64,000 bases of DNA from Gossypium raimondii (taxonomy: Eukaryota; Streptophyta; Magnoliopsida; Malvales; Malvaceae). Where the stretch lies: positions 42,201,192 to 42,265,191 of the forward strand of contig NC_068566.1 in assembly GCF_025698545.1 (NCBI RefSeq), read 5' to 3'. Positions within the stretch are counted from its first letter, which is position 1, and each line of letters opens with the position of its first letter. Both the position numbers and the translations under genes were made by a program. The notes under the pieces were generated by a model. That model worked only from the letters and a program-made list of their open reading frames with translations. It was not told where the DNA came from and did no database searches. Positions 11,309 through 21,227 of this stretch are shown one piece after another.

Positions 11309-13514
11309 TGTAATAAGGCCCAATCGGCCTGGGTCCAAACTAAACAAAAACAGGTCAGACCCAACAAATAGGTGGCCCAATACAGGCCCAATAACCGATT
11401 TGCAAACCCTAGCCCAGCAAAAATTAATTTGTTGAAACCCTAGCCTCATGTTCAACCAGAAGCCCCAGTGAGTCTCCAAAGAGACGTCCCAAGCATCGCA
11501 CGCCTCGGGCCGATTTCTCCACAGCAGCATTGCTCACAAGACGACACTGCAAAGAATGACTCAAAAGAGTCCGATTGAGATAAAATAGCAAAAATAATTA
11601 GCATATATCTTTTATTTGTTTTCGATTTTTCGGGCTATAAAAGCCTTTGAAAATCTGTAAAAAGAGAGGACGGGGGTGGATACTGAGAAATACAAAAGAA
11701 AATATTGAGGAATACAAAGATTTCTTTCAAAGGTGAATCGAGTATCGGATTTTCTTTCTTTTTTCTTTTTATTTTCTGCTTATTTGTTAAAAAATATATT
11801 CAAGAGGGTGAGGGGCTTACCTTCGAAGCCAACCCTTTCTTTTTTTATTTTATTTTTTTTATTCTGCAGCAAACTTTGTTTTTTTTTTTTTACATTTTTG
11901 TGTTTAAGTGATATTTTCAAAACGGCGCCGTTTTCATAAAGCAGACCCGCGCGGTGACCCGACCCGAAGGGGAGGATCCGCGCGTTCTTGCTTTTGATGG
12001 TACAATTGCGCATTTAGCCCCTGCCATTTGCGATGCGTTTCAATTAAACATGTTTTGTTTTTTAAATTGAGCCGCAAATTTTACTTTTATTTCAATTTGG
12101 GCCCATAACTGCGCAGCGTTTTGGAAGGACGGGATAATTTCCCTTTTAGGTCCTCCACTGTTACGCGCGCATTCAAGTGACCCTTTTTTTTAAAATTTTA
12201 TTTTAAATTCGGCCCTTAAGATTCTTTTATTTTTTATTTAATCCTTCATTAGTCATTTTAATTTTTTTTAGTTTTTCTATTATTCTTATACATTTACACA
12301 CGTTTATATAATATATATATATATATATATATACTTCTATACATATATTGGTTTTTTTATACATGCGCATTATATATATATATATAATTTTCTTTTCTTA
12401 TTTTTTTTTTTGCTTTCATATTTTTTACAAAACATATATGTTTTGTGAATTTCATTTTCAAAAAATGTTTTCCGTAAAATACATGCACATGCGCATTTGT
12501 TTTATATAATATATACATGCATATATTTATACATACGTTTTCCTTATATCCTTATTTTATTTTCTTATTTTTATATACTTTATATTATGTATACAGTTAT
12601 ACATTTTATTCTGTAAATATATACATATGCATTTTTTATATACTTTTATTTTATTTTTAATACATGTTTTTGTTTGTTTTATTGGCTACATTTCATTCCT
12701 CCTATTTGCATGTATACTTGTATATATGTGTTAGATATATGTGTGTTAGATATGTTTGCAACTTTACTGTTATATTGTATTTGTATATATATATATTTGC
12801 AAATATTTATTCATGTATGTTGTAAATTAAAATATCTGTACCATATTATACATAAACTTTTTAACATACCCTTTTAAAATATATTTTGGTTTTAACCATT
12901 CATCAATGTTATCTTCTTGATTCAAAGGTCTTTTTTTTTGAATAAAGGCAAAGTTTGGGATTTTCAAGGGAAATTGAGCCCTAACGTATTGGGTTCTGAT
13001 TTTCTTTGTCAATCTTAAATGACCGAGAATATTCTTTATTCAAAATGCATGAGCATAAAAATCATTTTTGGGAACTTAATTTGTTGTGCCCTAACGTATT
13101 GGGTGTGGCCTGTTATTTTCTCGAAATGAAGATTTTCGCATAAAATAAAAGTGATATTCAAAGTTCGGGGATTATGAGGAATTGTACCCTAACGTATTGG
13201 GACTCGATTTCTTTACATGACTTGAACAATTGGTTATCCTTTTGCAAATTTCATCATTCAAGCTTATTTTAAAATCTTTTTAACTTTCGACACTAAGACA
13301 TTAAACGATCAATTTGGTACCGATTTTGGGCGTTACGAGGGCGCTAACCCTTCCTCGTGCGTAACTGACTCCCGAACTCGTTTTCTCAAAATTCGTAGAC
13401 CAACATAATTTTTAAGGTGAGCCGATCACACCTCAATAAAGGATCGGTGGCGATTCCAGTTTTATTTTTAAAGTCGACAACTAAATTTTTGTTTTAAAAA
13501 AAACGGTTTCAACA
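11309..13514. mobile_element. Solo LTR of a Gypsy-like retrotransposon, with perfect target duplication
   Basis: The segment begins TGTAATAAGG and ends GGTTTCAACA, so it has TG..CA termini. It is flanked by identical AATAT at 11304-11308 and 13515-13519. The 3' part has the order GTTACGAGGGCGCTAACCCT, ACTGACTCCCGAACTCG and GGATCGGTGGCGATTCC, which I recognise from long LTRs of plant Gypsy elements. A promoter-like TTTTTCGGGCTATAAAAGCC lies at about 11624-11644. No gag or pol sequence is present, so unequal recombination has left one LTR of about 2.2 kb. The short open frames inside it are chance. Family assignment is by memory of such LTRs. The boundaries are strongly supported by the duplication. 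Confidence 0.85.
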
Positions 13515-13519
13515 AATAT

Positions 13520-14184
13520 TATTTGGTAAATTTTAATTAAATATCAAATTTAGTGACAAAATTTTAGTAAAACCAATTACATAAAATTTGTGTGGAAATT
13601 TTAATTTTATTCTCAAAGCATAATGTCAAATATTAATCAAAATAAAGTATAATGACTAATTTCAATATTATAGTGACAAATTTATATTTTAACCTTTTTT
13701 TACACAACTCTAATTTAAAATGCTTCAAATTTATATTTATATTATTAAAATTAATCACAAATGAATAGTTCACACTTTAACCATGAAAATTTAAAATTTT
13801 TAAAAAAATAAAATTCATAAAAATAAAAATAATATAATATAAACAAAAATATTATTTTATAAACAGTAAAAATTAAATATTTAAACTAGCTTTAATTCGA
13901 TTGAACCAGGTTTCTTAATTGATTTTTGTTACTCTTTCAATTCTCTTTTGGTTTTATGACAGCATATGACTTGATTGGATTATCAATTTTCCGTACAATC
14001 GATTTAATCGATCAAAATAATCAAATTTTAACAATCCTAAATAGAGATTAATGGCATTAATAAGAAAGTAATTTTTTTATGAGAGTGGAGGGTGGAAGTG
14101 GGTACACCTAAAATCTAATGGTAAAGAAAACTTTATTTCAAAATAAAAGCTGTTTGCTATTTTACCATAGTAAAGAAAATTTTA
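13520..14184. other. AT-rich spacer between the solo LTR and the MULE
   Basis: No coding sequence or recognisable repeat. Its last nine bases (14176-14184, AAAATTTTA) are the proposed left target duplication of the MULE. Confidence 0.5.
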
Positions 14185-14433
14185 GGCCAAAATAACAATA
14201 AAAGTCCTATTTTTTTAAAAATTATTAAAATGGGCCCATCAAAAAATTAATTACCGGAATGACCCTATTTCCTTGAAAATGCGTCCACGTCAGCGCGTTG
14301 TCAAGTGACGAGGCAGGAAAACGCTTCCTCAAGGAAGCGCTTTGCCTACGTGGACATAAAGCGCGCCCTCAAGGATGCATTTTCTGTCCACGTGGACAAA
14401 GTGCTTCCTTGAGGAAGCGTTTTGCCCGCGCGT
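14185..14433 (+). repeat. Left terminal inverted repeat of the MULE
   Basis: It matches the reverse complement of 20782-20996 with scattered mismatches. An extra block of about 50 bases (roughly 14376-14420) on this side duplicates the GGACAAAGTGCTTCC..GAGGAAGCG motif. It contains the hairpin CGCTTCCTCAAGGAAGCG at 14322-14339 and the 14-bp perfect palindrome TGTCCACGTGGACA at 14385-14398, which has a G-box core. Confidence 0.85.
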
Positions 14434-14706
14434 GAACAGTAGCAACAGCTACTTTTTTTACCGTTGATGACCCCCACAACGGTAAAAAAAAAATTATAAA
14501 AACCCCCCTTTCATTTTTTCACACTTAAATCCTTTCTCTCAATTTCTCTCCAATATTCTCTCAAATTCCTCTCAAATTCCTCTCAAATTCCTTTCAATTT
14601 CCTCTCAATTTCCTCTTAAAAAAGCTTTAATTTTTTTAATTATTTAAAAAAAAAGCTTTAATTTTTTTGAATTTTTTTAAATCATAAAAATTTGACCGTG
14701 TTAGCA

Positions 14707-16844
14707 ATGGCCGGAGAATTAATTCATTTCGATAATAAGCACATATTCGTCGAACAAATGAAAACGGTAAGTGTTAAATTTAATTTTTAAATATTATTTA
14801 AGATTTTTTTATTTATGCAATTTTAAATGATTTTTATTTTATTATTTCTTATAAAAGTCTGTAGATCGGATATTGCAATGTTATATCCATAATATGCATG
14901 GTCCTCCATCACCGTTGGTAGAGAATTACATGCGGGAAGCGGGTTTTTGGAACGTGGCGACGGTAGGCCGAGGATGCAAGTTGGACCCGAAACTCATCAG
15001 TGCATTGATTGAGAGGCGGAGACCCGAGACGCACACATTCCATCTTCCATGTGGAGAATGCACTATCACTTTGGAAGACGTAAATTTGCAATTGAGATTA
15101 CCGGTGGACGGGTACGCGGTCACCGGTTCTATTCAATCAGGTGATTGGGGAGCGGTATGCTATGAGCTTTTGGGTGCTATTCTGGAGAATATTAACGGAG
15201 GTCGGCTCGAGATGAGTTGGTTACGAGACACATTCCGGAAGCCGGATGATGATTCTACCGAACTGGAAAAAATTCGATATGCTCAGGCATACATTCTTCA
15301 GATAATTGGAGGTTATTTAATGTCGGACTTGTCACGGAACCTTGTACATCTAAGATGACTGCTGAAACTTGTTGATTTTAGAACAGCTGGTGAATTTAGT
15401 TGGGGGCCTGCCGTGTTGGCAACATTGTACCGGGAGATGTGCGGGGCGACATGACCGAATAAAGCGAAAATCAGAGGTTGCCTATCACTGCTGCAGTCAT
15501 GGGCACGGTTTTGCTTTCCATTTTTACGTCCTCGAGTAGACCACTTGTATTCATTCCCACTCATAACGAGGTAAATTTTATATTAGATTTTACAATTATT
15601 ACGTAGATTTAAAATATAATCGAATGCTAAAAATTTATTTAATTAGGTGGAACCATTCGGCAAGTTATGCTCGATTACCTACCTCTCTTGAAGATATACG
15701 GCTTCTATTAGACCAACGGTCGAAAGCACAAGTAAGTATTAAATAAAATAGATATTTCCATCATGAGATAGTCGATTGGTACTTAGTATTTAGTATTTGG
15801 TATTATGTATTATGTATATAACTAATATTTCCATCATGTTTATATAGTTTCAATGGACACCATACGAGGATCCGGCAATTCAGGCAATAATTTCGGATGA
15901 GTGCTTCCAAAATCCAAACGCTTAGCATGTGAAAGTCTCATTGGTCAACTTTGCGACTGTAGAGATGCACTAGTCGGACAAAGTATTACGACAATTTAGA
16001 TTCTGGCAACCGATTCCCGTGGCACCTGAGGTGTTGGATGATCATCACAAAATTGACCTACGGCAATTGCATACGGATTAGCCGAGATTCTAGTCACACT
16101 ACATCTAAATATGGGAAGATCGGTATGATTATATACCTACTCGGGAACCGATCATCGTTCTAGAGTTAGCGTGCGTACCGAAATATATACCATGGTTTAG
16201 GATCCATAGCAAGTCGTATTTACTGTTGGAAGAGGAGAGGCAACGGTAATTGCGTGTCCAAAGGGAATAACATGGCCCTTTAAATCTAAGAAGAAGGGAC
16301 GACGATGTAGGTCCATCAACAACGCCCACACAATCACCAGGCCCAGCAACAGCACCGACACAGTCACCTAGCCTAACACTTCAACCGACGACACCTACAG
16401 CACAGCCTTTTCAGATGATGCTAGGTACGTATCTTAGCCCTTTTATGTATCCTAACCCTTATATGTTTCCTTTTTCTAGTCTTATGGCAAGTTGGAGTCA
16501 ATGGCTCGGTTCATCTCTATTTTCGATTACGCCGAATAGACCGCTAATGTATAGGCCACCATCGCACGAGGGATCGCGTGAGGGGCCGTCGGGGAGCTCT
16601 TATTTTTACCAATCCCCATCACTGTATGAGTTTCAAACAGCTGGTGATGCAAATACCTCCATAGTCACTATTCTATCAAGGTGGCTCATTGTCCCAACAC
16701 CGACAACCAGATCCCCAACTAGAGGAACCAGAATCCTCGCCGGAGCAACCACAACCCTCACCGGAAGCTGGACAAAAGAGGAATCCAGCGCGTAATCGTT
16801 GACGACCGCCATGTGGCACTGAATCCGGCTGGTACGGAGATTGA
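14707..16844 (+). pseudogene. Plant mobile domain (PMD) protein pseudogene inside the MULE
   Basis: Exon 1 (14707-14766) reads MAGELIHFDNKHIFVEQMKT. A short intron follows with acceptor at 14857, and exon 2 begins SVDRILQCYIHNMHG. The best stretch contains KLDPKLISALIERRRPETHT, FHLPCGECTITLEDVNLQLR and LPVDGYAVTG. This is the aminotransferase-like plant mobile domain (PF10536), as in MAIN/MAIL1 and the long-form PP7 proteins. The frame stops at 15356-15358. Homologous sequence then continues, with further introns near 15570-15647 and 15731-15847 and several more stops, through a Pro/Thr/Ser-rich tail (about 16300-16800) to 16844. Most stops look like TGG to TGA/TAG or CAG to TAG changes. PMD proteins act in gene silencing and genome stability, and many copies ride in transposons. 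This copy cannot make a full protein. Confidence 0.8.
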
Positions 16845-17302
16845 TTTTTACTTTAATATATTGTACAAACCTTTTGAATATTTTGATATTATTTGATGTA
16901 ATAAAATAGAAATTCTTCTATATTATTTCATGTAATAAAATAGAAATTTACTTTTACATTTTTAATATAGTAGAAATTCTTTTAAATAACACAATATTTT
17001 GAATATTTCTATATTATTTCATTTAATAAAATAAAACGTTTTTTTGAATAAAGTAATTGTAATTTACTTTAATATTTTTAATAAAATAGATTTTCTTTTA
17101 AATAAGTCAATATTCTGAATATTTCCATATTATTTGATTTAAAATAATATAAATAATACAAAGTTTTTTACAACAACGTTCCACTATTGCGATTTGGGCA
17201 TGATCGGCTTGTATGGCCTGGGTTCCTACACTATCCGCACAACTTGGGTTGACTGGCTATTTCTCGGATATCTATATTGTTACGTATTCTAGTCGCGCAA
17301 GG
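16845..17302. other. Spacer between the two convergent MULE genes
   Basis: AT-rich. It has three diverged copies of a motif like TAATAAAATAGAAATT (near 16900, 16934 and 16965) but no gene. Confidence 0.5.
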
Positions 17303-20005
17303 TCAACCCTTTGGTTTGTGACGCAATTCTTTATCCGATAACAGCTTAAAGGGAGTAAGCGTTACAGGCGCCCACTTACGTTCATCTTGGACCGATGGGA
17401 AAACATGTCTCCAAACGTTGTACATGTTTTCTAATTTGTACACTTCGTCGACATAACTCATCAGATCCAGACTGAGATTTTGACAAGCTGCAATTACATG
17501 AGCGCATGGATAACGAAGTGCGTAAAACATCCCACAGTCGCAAGTCCTATTTCGCAAGTGTACACGATATTGCTCGCCAATAACACCTTGGTGCGGTCTG
17601 TCAAACTCTGTCACGCGAAACTATAGGTTGTCTCGATCGTGACACACTGTGTGCATGATGTTCGCCCGTGCCTTGGCCTTGTTAATTTCTTGCACTACCT
17701 TACTGTACCATACATGACCTCCCTACATCTGACCTGCATAACTGTTATCGGTAGATGGTGCATTCCTTTTAGAACAGAATTTATGCATTCAGCCAGGTTT
17801 GAGGTCATATGACCATATCGTAGGCCGCCGTCATATGCTTGTGCCCACTGTTCAAAAGGTATGTTACAAAGGTAGTTCGCGCCTTCGCCGTTAATTGAAC
17901 GCAAAACTGCCAACATCTCATGAAAACGATCTTTATTTATTTCATACATTGCCAATATAAGTTCATAGCAAATATTACATACCACTATTTCATTTAGAAT
18001 AAATTCAAAATGACAAACAAAATTATATTAATAGAGACTAAATACACATGTTAGTCACTTGTCGTCGTTTACTCTTAGATGGATATTACCTGTAGTAGTT
18101 GGAAACAATGTGCCTTAGGCAATACCGATGGTGTGTGTGCTGCCATGAGCTTCCCTGTCGATTAATTGCAGCTAGTATTTCGGTGCTCCGATCCGAAATA
18201 ACACAGATATCAAGTTGGGGGCACACATGCCTCCTTAACCTAAATAGAAAGAAATCCCATTCATCAGCTGACTCATCTGGTGTTATTGCAAACGCAATTG
18301 AAAGAATTCTCCCACTGTCATCCCGTGCCACTGCTAGCAATAGCCGATGGGTATATTTACCAAATATAAAGGTACCGTCAATTTGTACTAATGACTTGCA
18401 GTATGAAAATGTGTCTCGGCATTGCTTAAAGGTCTAAAACAGGCGTTTGAACACTTGGCATCCACGTAGCCATCAGCCTTTGTAGTACGCATGTTTCGTT
18501 TCAAAGTCTGTTATGCAACCTGGGACGTATCTCTCTAGCACTTGACACCATTGCCATATTTCATTATATGAAGCGTCCCACCTACTATGCATCTTCTCCA
18601 ACGCCTTCTGCTTAGCTATCCAAGCCTTACGGTAAAATGGCGTATACCTTATTTGGCTATGAATATTGGCAATTAAGACTGACACTGAAGTCTTGGGATT
18701 TGCCTTCACCGTGGGTAGTATCAAGCTAGCTAACATAGCTGAATCCATCTTGGGATGATCTTGTGAAATACCTATCAACGAAGTACATTAAATAATGCAA
18801 CATTACATAATAACAGTATTATTCAGAAACCTTAAATACTGTACCTGCAGCACATGTATGTGGATTTTTGTACTTTTTTTATCTCTCACAACCCTGTTCT
18901 TTTCCTGAACGAGGGGTAGATTTTCCATGAACATGTACCATCTTGCACTGCACACTTCGCCTCAAACTTATTAGCTTTGGATTTAACCACGTGGTAGTTA
19001 ACGCCGTTATTGATGCTATATTGTTTCAATGCACCAATAAAATTATCCTTATTGGAGAACTCATTACCAACTTCAAATTCACCCGAATCCAGTATTGAAC
19101 TTGTACGATCACGCAACCTGTGTGGTAGATCTGGAAACTCCTAATGCATCATCTGCAGATAGATCGACATTACACATGTGGGCTGGAGGTAAGTATGCAC
19201 TGAATAGCGGATCTTCATCTTCATCTGAACCCCCTTCAACATTTTCAGGTTCGGTTGGAATAGGCACCGGTTTAGAAAATAATGTAACTTCTGCACCATC
19301 GGGCCCAGGCTCTCGAGGTGGATCCATATCGGAGTCATCTTCTAACCCACCATCATTTACAATACGAGGTCCCCTCACTAGTGGACGTCGTAGAGAGTAC
19401 ATCATCCCTTCTTCTGGCATTTCATAACGTCCCCAATTGGATGTAGATTGCCAACCACTAGAAGTTGATGTCGTTCCCTAGTACGTATTTCCAGCATCAA
19501 ACATCGACCTACCGTGGTGCATGTCTCATCCACTGACAAGGTGTCTTGCAGGGGATGTGTATTCCATACCGAAACCAAATATGGGCTGTTCCGTATTTTG
19601 TAACCCACTAACCGAGTGTCGGGCAGGGGTCGTGTATACCTCTCGAACAGCAGTCGCAAGTGCATCATTTGACGATGTAAATTATACATATAACTCCATA
19701 TAGGGTGCTCCACTAGCGAGATGAGTCTGCACCATTGCTTCCAAGCTACGAGCCCCTTTTACGTCGAACGAGTAATATGTCACTGGATCAACAGAAAAAT
19801 AAAATCGATACGAAATAGACAGAACTTTCATTGGCGTCGTTCCAAATATTTTATGCCTAATTCTTTTACGAAGTTCTGTCAAATCTATGTTCTGGTTAAA
19901 AACCAGTCGCACTGTATTCTCCAATAAAAAAACAACACCGTTCTCGGTGTGACGAACATCACCATTATAGTAAATAACAGCACTAATACGTTCACTCATC
20001 TTCAA
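17303..20005 (-). pseudogene. MuDR-type MULE transposase, broken
   Basis: Read from 20005 downward. An N-terminal region begins MKMSERISAVIYYNGDVRHT and runs in one frame to about 19130, with an in-frame TAA near 19688 and TAG near 19475. An acidic, Pro-rich stretch follows (about 19200-19400). After a frameshift comes the Mu DNA-binding-like segment (EVGNEFSNKDNFIGALKQYS, about 18930-19080), ending CSWKIYPSFRKRTGL and a stop. After a small intron (about 18780-18850) come DHPKMDSAML and KAWIAKQKALEKM, then the MULE catalytic domain with VQIDGTF (about 18375), HRLLLAVARDDSGRI and CVISDRS. The end has ANYLCNIPFEQWAQAYDGG and a SWIM zinc finger (CDCGMFYALRYPCAHVIAAC, about 17490-17550). At least five stops or shifts make it inactive. 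Confidence 0.85.
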
Positions 20006-20100
20006 TTTCTATCCTTCTTAGACTTTCTAAATTTTTTTTGCTGTAACTTATGCAATCTGAGAAAAAAATTTGTCTCATTTATAGCCTCAGGCCAAACAGG

Positions 20101-20520
20101 AGCTACTGTAGCAAAAGCGCATCCACGTGGGAGCTTCTTTCAGTACTTTTACTGACAAAGCATCCTGCTTAAAGCGTTTTTGACACTATTTGCTCAGAAA
20201 TATCTACTCGATATTATTTTTTCAAGAGCTACTGTAGCAAAAGCGCGTCCACGTGGGAGTTTCTTTCAGTACTTTTGCTGACAAAGCATCCTGCTTAAAG
20301 CGTTTTTTACACTATTTACTCAGAAACGTCTACTCGAAATTATTTTTTCAAGAGCTACTGTAGCAAAAGCACGTCCACGTGGGAGCTTCTTTCAGTACTT
20401 TTGCTGACAAAGCATCCTGCTTAAAGCGTTTTTTGACACTATTTGCTCAGAAACGTCTTCTCGAAATTATTTTTTCTGGAGTTACTGTAGCAAAAGCGCG
20501 TCCACGTGAGAGCTTTTTTA
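20101..20520. repeat. 126-bp tandem array with G-box motifs, about 3.3 copies
   Basis: AGCTACTGTAGCAAAAGC (or a close variant) starts at 20101, 20227, 20353 and 20480, giving periods of 126, 126 and 127. Each unit carries CGTCCACGTGGGAG (GAGAG in the last copy), GACAAAGCATCCTGCTTAAA and ACTATTTGCTCAGAAA. The array lies just upstream of the transposase start, where a MULE promoter would be. The CCACGTGG G-box is also present in the left inverted repeat. Confidence 0.9.
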
Positions 20521-20569
20521 AATTAACACTAAACCTTAATCTAATTTTTTTAAAATTTTTAATTAATTT

Positions 20570-20790
20570 ACTCAAATAACCCTAAACCCTAATTTAATTA
20601 ATTTTTTCTTTAAAAACCATAAACACGAAATCTAATACAATTTTGAAAAATTTATAATTAATTTAATTAATAAACCCTAAACCCTAATCCCTTATTTATT
20701 TAATTTTTTCTTTAAAATCCTAAACTTAAAAACCACATAATCCTAACCCTAAACCCTAAAACAAAAACCCAAAACCCTAACCAGCAGGAG
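20570..20790. repeat. Degenerate telomere-like CCCTAAA motifs within the MULE
   Basis: Copies of CCCTAAACCCTAA or close variants occur near 20579-20592, 20672-20686 and 20744-20778, separated by AATTAATTT-type spacers about 90 bases apart. The arrangement looks like a degenerate subterminal repeat rather than a true interstitial telomere. Confidence 0.55.
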
Positions 20791-20996
20791 TCACGGGCAA
20801 AACGCGTCCTTGAGGGCGCGCTTTATATCCACGTAGGCAAAGCGCTCCCTTGAGGTAGCGCTTTCCTGCCTCGTCACCTGACAACGCGCTGACGTGGATG
20901 CGTTTTCGGAGAATTGGACCATTTCTGTAATTAATTTTTTAAAGGGCCCATTTCAGTAAGTTTTTAAAAAAGAGGGCTTTTATTGGTATTTTACCC
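20782..20996 (-). repeat. Right terminal inverted repeat of the MULE
   Basis: Its reverse complement aligns to the left end from GGGTAAAATACCAATAAAAG to AAAGCGCGCCCTCAAGGA and GTTTTGCCCG. It lacks the roughly 50-base duplicated block of the left repeat. Confidence 0.85.
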
Positions 20997-21175
20997 ATAA
21001 TCTTATTTGATGTTTGTTTTTTCATTTCTTTTTTATCTTTCTAAGTTACTTTAATTTTTTTTATTTGATTTCCTATATACTACAGTATTACTACATGTGA
21101 TAAGTTAAATATAATTTTTTACAAAATTTTCATCATAGGTCAATTTTATGTTTATAAATTAAAATATATTTAATA

Positions 21176-21227
21176 TGACACCCTAAACCCGGTCTAAACG
21201 TTATGACCGAATCTGGCGATGTCACAT
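21176..21227 (+). mobile_element. 52-bp stub of a second LTR family
   Basis: The segment starts TGACACCCTAAACCCGG and continues GTTATGACCGAATCTGGCGA to TGTCACAT. It resembles the first 50 bases of another plant LTR family. It is cut off by the next LTR, and no continuation was seen on the far side. Recognition is by memory of similar LTRs. Confidence 0.45.

Larger units (their letters stand above)
14185..20996. mobile_element. Mutator-like element (MULE) carrying a plant mobile domain gene; inactive
   Basis: The two ends are long inverted repeats: the left begins GGCCAAAATAACAATAAAAG, and the right, reverse complemented, begins GGGTAAAATACCAATAAAAG. Similarity runs on for more than 200 bases through GTCCACGTCAGCGCGTTGTC and AAAGCGCGCCCTCAAGGA. 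The flanking 9-mers AAAATTTTA (14176-14184) and ATAATCTTA (20997-21005) match at 7 of 9 positions, as expected for an old MULE target duplication. Inside are a plus-strand PMD gene (14707-16844) and a convergent minus-strand MuDR-type transposase (17303-20005), both broken by stops and frameshifts. A tandem array follows the transposase 5' end. The element is about 6.8 kb and cannot encode its own transposase now, although its ends may still be recognised in trans. Confidence 0.85.

Noticed and set aside
11705-11939. Phe-rich frames in the 11309-13514 LTR
   Set aside because: They are translations of T-rich tracts without a domain, and they sit in an LTR that has no coding role.
20570-20790. 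Interstitial telomere
   Set aside because: Only two or three CCCTAAA units are ever adjacent and they are spaced by AT-rich sequence inside a MULE.
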